Of a stretch of 64,000 nt of DNA, positions 59,745-64,000 are shown one piece after another. This DNA is from Diplocarpon mali (taxonomy: Eukaryota; Ascomycota; Leotiomycetes; Helotiales; Drepanopezizaceae), in contig JAENRP010000140.1 in assembly GCA_024741835.1 (NCBI GenBank), positions 5,332 to 69,331 of the forward strand, given 5' to 3'. The notes under the pieces were generated by a model, which had not been told where the DNA came from, searched no databases, and saw only the letters and a list, made by a program, of their open reading frames with translations. How positions within the stretch are numbered: the first letter of the stretch is position 1; every line of letters starts with the position of its first letter. The translations under genes were made by a program, and so were the position numbers.

Positions 59745-60440
59745 ATGACCAACAACCCGAAGATTCAACGTAAGAAGCAAGTTCAAGCCATCAAACCGCT
59801 TGCCCGAAAAGTCTATCTCGCCACACGACCCTCCGAAACCCGCCTCATGATCTGGCACTATACATTTGGCTCTCATCGCTACGCTCCGCTAAGTACCACC
59901 ATTCTCACCGTCGAGCACATTTTATAATTCCCTCCTCATCCTCCACCTGTCTTTGGACTTCCCTACGGTTATCGTGGCCGGTGGAGCTTCAAGATCATCC
60001 CCCCCAATTCACGCCTCCACCGCAGCCAGCACAACCAAAATCTCCTCAAAGACGCCTTCAACACCTCGCATGTCTGCAAAGCCTTCCAAAAATGCATCGC
60101 CAGCGTGTCCCTTATCTGGAAGTCTTCTTGGTTCGCATTCTCTGGCCGCTACGGCGACTTCAGGAAGATTGCCGAGACAATCAAGCCGAGATCCTTGGAA
60201 TACGTCACTTCCATCCTTCCCACGGTCCCAGTATCCATCGAGACCTGTCTTTACAGGCGCCATAACCTCCTCTCCGCCACGATGCAAGTACTGGCCAAAT
60301 GCACTGTATTTAAAAACTTATCCTGGAACTGCGCTTCGAAGAACAAGACTTGCTTAAGCAGCTGCGTGAGGGCAATGCAGAGTCCGCATAATTCGAACCG
60401 ACTCCTAAGCTCTTGGAGTCAGCCGATAAGGATGACCTGA
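59745..60440 (+). pseudogene. Unknown ORF interrupted by one stop
   Basis: A single reading frame of about 231 codons runs from MTNNPKIQRKKQVQ to QPIRMT, broken only by TAA at 59925-59927. Text on both sides is protein-like: KVYLATRPSETRLMIWHYTF before, and PPVFGLPYGYRGRWSFKIIP and AFQKCIASVSLIWKSSWFAF after. A Gln CAA changed to TAA by one C-to-T step would explain it. An intron from 59893 (GTACCA) to the AG at about 59987 could also skip the stop but would remove the protein-like stretch. I do not recognise the family and infer no function. Confidence 0.4.
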
Positions 60441-61640
60441 GCGGAATCCGGGGATGAAAGTTTCGAGCTGTGGGTGAAGGCTTGGGATTACAATGATGAG
60501 GAGTTAAGGATTTAGTGGAGAGAGGCAAGTCGCCGTCGGAGGCGGTCGTGGTGGGCTTGACATGGGCTGGAATGTATTGTATCTAGATACTGTTTGATTG
60601 TCTTTGGGGCACATATTACCCCAAGATTCGCAAACAGGTACTTCATGAACTGAACTAGGATTAATGTTGACATCTAAAAAGGGGGCATCTAAGCGAGGCG
60701 ATCAGCCTTGGCACTACAATGAACGACTTAATCACTTTCGTCCACTTGCCAAGCATTACAGCTTCTGTCAGGTACTGTTTCTCATCTGGTTAATATATAA
60801 TTCAAGATCATGTAAATTATACTGTACTTTAACATTGCACAATCTTTGCAAGTTCGTTTCTTGTTCCTTGACCAAATATTCAAGCGAGCCTGTTCAGACC
60901 TGGAACAGGTATCAGAATCCTTACATGCTTCCTGCACCGTCTTGCTCAGAGTAAGACTTTTGAAAAATAAAATTAGAGGCAAGGCGTATGTTTCCTGGCA
61001 GTCAGAGGTGGATTTATATCGGAAAATTGGGTATCCCTTGCACGTTGAGAAATTCTGCACGCACGTCAACGAAGCCTCGGGCTTCAAGCTGCCACCCTCA
61101 ATAGGGGCCTGCTCAAGGACGATATTCTTCTCGGCAGAGCAGGCAATTTAACAGTCCTTACATTTTTTCATTTATATGTTCGTCCCTTACCCGCTTCTGG
61201 TTAGTTTTGGTATCGCATAAGGGCACTCGATGTATTCTTTCGCTACTACCCTCATTAGAGAAAGAGAGAGAGAGAGAGAGAGATATAATGGAGGCTCTTC
61301 TGGATCTTACGACGTTTCTTAAAGGCCTTCTATATGGCATATGATTAATCATATTCCCGTGACTTCGCAGACCTTACAATGCTAGTAATCACAAGTATTA
61401 ATCCACTTTAAGTAATTTAGACTAGACCCCCTTGTTTTTAAGGAGTATTTGCCTCAAACTTCCCACCTTATTTGCAACTACAAATATTTTTACTTTCACA
61501 ATAAGTATAGCTCAGCTGAGATTTACGTGATCCAGTACTCCTGCTCCTCCAGTTCAAAATCCCTCGTCCGGCTCCACGTCTGTAAACAAAAACCTGTGCT
61601 AGGAGTATTGACGAGTCTAAACCATTTCAGTCTCTCTAAT
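60441..61640. other. No supported gene
   Basis: Short ORFs at 60664-61151 on both strands with no recognisable motif. A GA microsatellite lies at about 61258-61283. Composition is more AT-rich than in the gene space to the left. Confidence 0.4.
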
Positions 61641-61659
61641 CTTCCCGAGAAACAGGTTC

Positions 61660-61847
61660 CGCTTTATTTCAGACTTCGTGAAGTTGAGCATCTCTTTGAT
61701 GCCGTACGGTTTATCCATTCGAGGGGCGTGTTCTATGGCGACTTATCGTGCAGCAAAATTTTCCTCAACGAGAGCCTCAATGAAAAGCTGGGTGATTTTA
61801 CCGGATCCACCATTGACGAGATTCTACCACTGATCTTTTATGAATGA
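61660..61847 (+). pseudogene. Protein kinase fragment (catalytic-loop region)
   Basis: The end of an ORF starting at 61449 reads HLFDAVRFIHSRGVFYGDLS, then CSKIFLNESLNEKLGDFTGS, then TIDEILPLIFYE and stop. This matches the catalytic loop and start of the activation segment of a fungal Ser/Thr kinase type that has HGDISC..N and DFAGS. Here HGD is YGD and the Asn that helps bind metal is Lys, while DFG-like reads DFT. No N-lobe (Gly loop, Lys) and no C-lobe follow. A further small frame at 61871-61990 (plus) begins MGCWVQDYTIGEEAIQ and may be unrelated. Taken as a relic. Confidence 0.5.
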
Positions 61848-63233
61848 GGCCAGCCTCTAAGAGCACAAACATGGGGTGTTGGGTGCAGGATTACACGATC
61901 GGGGAAGAAGCTATTCAAATTGTGAAATCAGGAGGTCCGTCCAAATATTTGAGCGAAAATGCGAAGGCTACCGGCTTTATAGGTTGCTAACATAAAAGAA
62001 CCATTCGTGTCCCGTTTTCACGCCTCCTTGGTATCAAACTATTTCCTTTACTTCTGGCCGCTGTTTCCCTCATTCCACTTAAAGGATGGATAAGGCGGTG
62101 GAGGTCATTTTGGCAATACACGTTATAGAGATGTATAGCCAACGTCTTCCCTAAGCTTCCCTTGGTGGGCAGATTTCGAGGGCAGTAACCCGTCTGTTTA
62201 CACAACTAGTTATAATGTCATTGCCATTCAGGTGTTTAGCTAGATGCTAGGGTTTAATTGCGCCAGGTGCCCTTATATTGAGAGAGCATTAAGACGCAGC
62301 TAAGAGCCTTACACGTAATGCGACCGGCTAACCCGTGGTCCATATCCCCTCAGTGCTGATGCAGAGGCTCATACCCATTCTGATATCGAGACTTGAATAC
62401 ATCTTTCTGGTGAAGACTGAGAGAGTCATAAACGTCCTTTAATATCTCTTAGAGTCCCTACATGAGCTCGCAACGAGAAAGACTCTAATAGCCGTGGCTT
62501 AAGAGAGTTGGACAGTCCGTCCACTCTCCCGTACACGACCCTCAGCTCAGGTCTGCAGAATAGTAGTATTTGTTTTAGTGGGAGAGATTTTTGTATGAGA
62601 ATCTTGGTATTGTTGACTCTTGACCAGGAGGGAGGATGGCATATTAGGTAGGGTGAGCAACGTTTCGAGGTAATGAGTGGGCCCTCGGCGCTGGACGGAC
62701 GCCGGGCAATGCAGTTAGTTAGCTTAGGAGTAAAAGGATATGGCATAGTATGAGGAGCAGATCGAGCTGTCTCGATTCGCAGGTAGCCCATCAGTAATTG
62801 GCTTCTGTAGCACTATTTACTACTTTGTAATATAGCCCATCGAGCACTGGTGAGGCATGTGAAGCAAGAAAAACTCATTGTGCGGATCCCGGGCAACAGG
62901 CAAGAATGTCAATGGTATAATTCATGCAGCCTTCTGCGCTGTCACGTTTCATATTGACTCTACCCAGCCACGCAGCCGACTCTTATGAATATAGATAAAA
63001 GCTTCAGAAGCTGATGCCCTCTGTCCCTTGCTTATATGCATTCCTGTCAATGTTTACGCAGTCAACCAGGGAGGCTTCTGATCTGCCCATTCTTGGGCCC
63101 CATGACTCTAACGTGTGCTCTTGGTGTACAATGTACAGTCTATAAATTTCGCAATGCCGTGTGGCCGTCTCGGAATTCGCCTGGTGGCATACGTGTTTTC
63201 TATACGTGCAGGGCTATAGCCACGGTGCTTATT
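61848..63233. other. No supported gene
   Basis: ORFs at 61987-62205 and 62426-62791 (minus) and 63036-63275 (plus) show nothing recognisable. The last part is the 3' flank of the minus-strand GT90 gene. Confidence 0.4.
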
Positions 63234-64000
63234 CTATCCTGTATATCCGATAATTTCTCGGTCATCATCAACTAATCTACCGTACCTGCTCGTCTGTTAG
63301 TATCGAAAGTCTTGTATATAGAGGGTTTGTGGCTTACTCTAGTAATAGCCGGAAGAAGTACACTTCCAAATCCTCATTTCTTAACACCTTGTTCGACCAC
63401 TCCCTCCCCTGCATTGCGATACGCTCCGCCTCTTTCTTACCCGAAGACTCACCAGCGAACCACCTCACAGCCTCAATCCACTCGTCGCCTCGTAAACTGA
63501 GGGGTATATAATGAACCCATGGCTTCAACCACTCCTCGTGCCACTCTCTGAATACTGCGATCTTATAAACCAGACTTCTGCTCTTTAAGAAAGCGTAGAA
63601 GCGGCCACTAAAAGCGTTTCCGTCGATGTCGAGCAAGTATTTGTACTTCCATGCATCTTCCTGCTCTGCTTGATCTTTGATATCGAAGAACATCTTCTGA
63701 GCCTCACAGTCGCCGGGGTCGCATTGCCCGATGTGGGAAAAGTGTATATCGAAGAGCTCTTTGAAGTTGGTGCGCGGGACCTGCTTGACCTGCCAGTCCT
63801 CAACCCCATTCTCGCCGCGATTGGTGAGAATCTTAGCCTGGTCAACTGCGTTGATTTTTTTTACAATATTTTGCCTGTGTTGACGTCTCCAGCCACCGTT
63901 GCGACTGAAGCCTCCTGTTGTGGAGCCTCGCCAGTAAATTTTATCTTCCTTTGCTGCCCAATCGAAATCGACTGTATCGTTGTATGTGACTTTACCGTCC
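63234..64000 (-). CDS. GT90 / CAP10-type glycosyltransferase, C-terminal part
   Basis: Partial gene running off the right edge. Exons on the minus strand: >64000-63338 and 63285-63234, with intron 63286-63337 (GTAAGC...GCAG, 52 bp, with a CTAAC branch-like site). 238 codons are visible, including the stop. Family marks in order: KIYWRGSTTGGFSRNGGWR, HFSHIGQCDPGDC, KYKYLLDIDGNAFSGRFYAF, VFREWHEEWLKPWVHYIPL, EDLEVYFFRLLLEYGRLVDD, ending IIGYTG. CAP10/GT90 enzymes are glycosyltransferases of the secretory pathway (Cryptococcus capsule, Rumi-type glucosyl/xylosyl transfer). The substrate here is unknown. The splice is supported because it restores the conserved LLLEYGRLVDD end, whereas the unspliced frame stops at LLLE. 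Confidence 0.9.

Overview
The window is nuclear DNA of a filamentous ascomycete (Pezizomycotina; I cannot fix the class). Host genes carry short introns of about 45-200 bp with GT..AG ends. The gene set (ribosomal L10a, Skp1, Arl1, the GPI mannosyltransferase Smp3, GT90) is typical of such fungi. A large AT-rich block full of decayed transposons shows the C-to-T / G-to-A pattern expected of repeat-induced point mutation (RIP).

Layout. 1-4.1 kb is gene-poor, with a five-copy 88-bp tandem repeat and one small Cys-rich ORF. 4.1-6.75 kb (minus) is an unfamiliar 838-residue protein with paired-Cys knuckles, two Myb/SANT-like segments and a long Gly/Asn/Trp repeat region. 8.95-9.79 kb (plus) is the four-exon RPL10A gene.

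10.7-39.5 kb is one nested transposon stack that can be fully unpicked. A 1.25-kb Tc1/mariner relic was split by a Ty3/gypsy-like element E1. E1 was entered by a second copy of the same family, E2. E2 was then entered by a different, plus-strand gypsy element with a chromodomain-like tail (E3) and by a third family copy (E4). Each junction has paired LTRs and a 5-bp target duplication: ctaag, gtagc, gaaaa, atatt. All coding regions carry stops. The E1/E2/E4 family also carries an unusual near-palindromic mini-repeat, always in the same reading frame, at three places in its polyprotein.

40.2-56.5 kb is ordinary gene space: a DHA2-type MFS transporter (plus), a peroxisomal-type acyl-CoA dehydrogenase ending in SRL (minus), an F-box protein (plus), a GST N-domain remnant (minus), SMP3 (minus), SKP1 (plus) and ARL1 (plus). 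56.5-63.2 kb is a graveyard: a catalase pseudogene, an unknown ORF broken by one stop, and a protein-kinase fragment. The right edge holds the C-terminal part of a GT90/CAP10 glycosyltransferase gene (minus).

The host genes are separate housekeeping or metabolic units rather than a pathway cluster. The only functional link I see is general: Skp1 is the adaptor that F-box proteins bind in SCF ubiquitin ligases, and one F-box gene lies 6 kb from SKP1.
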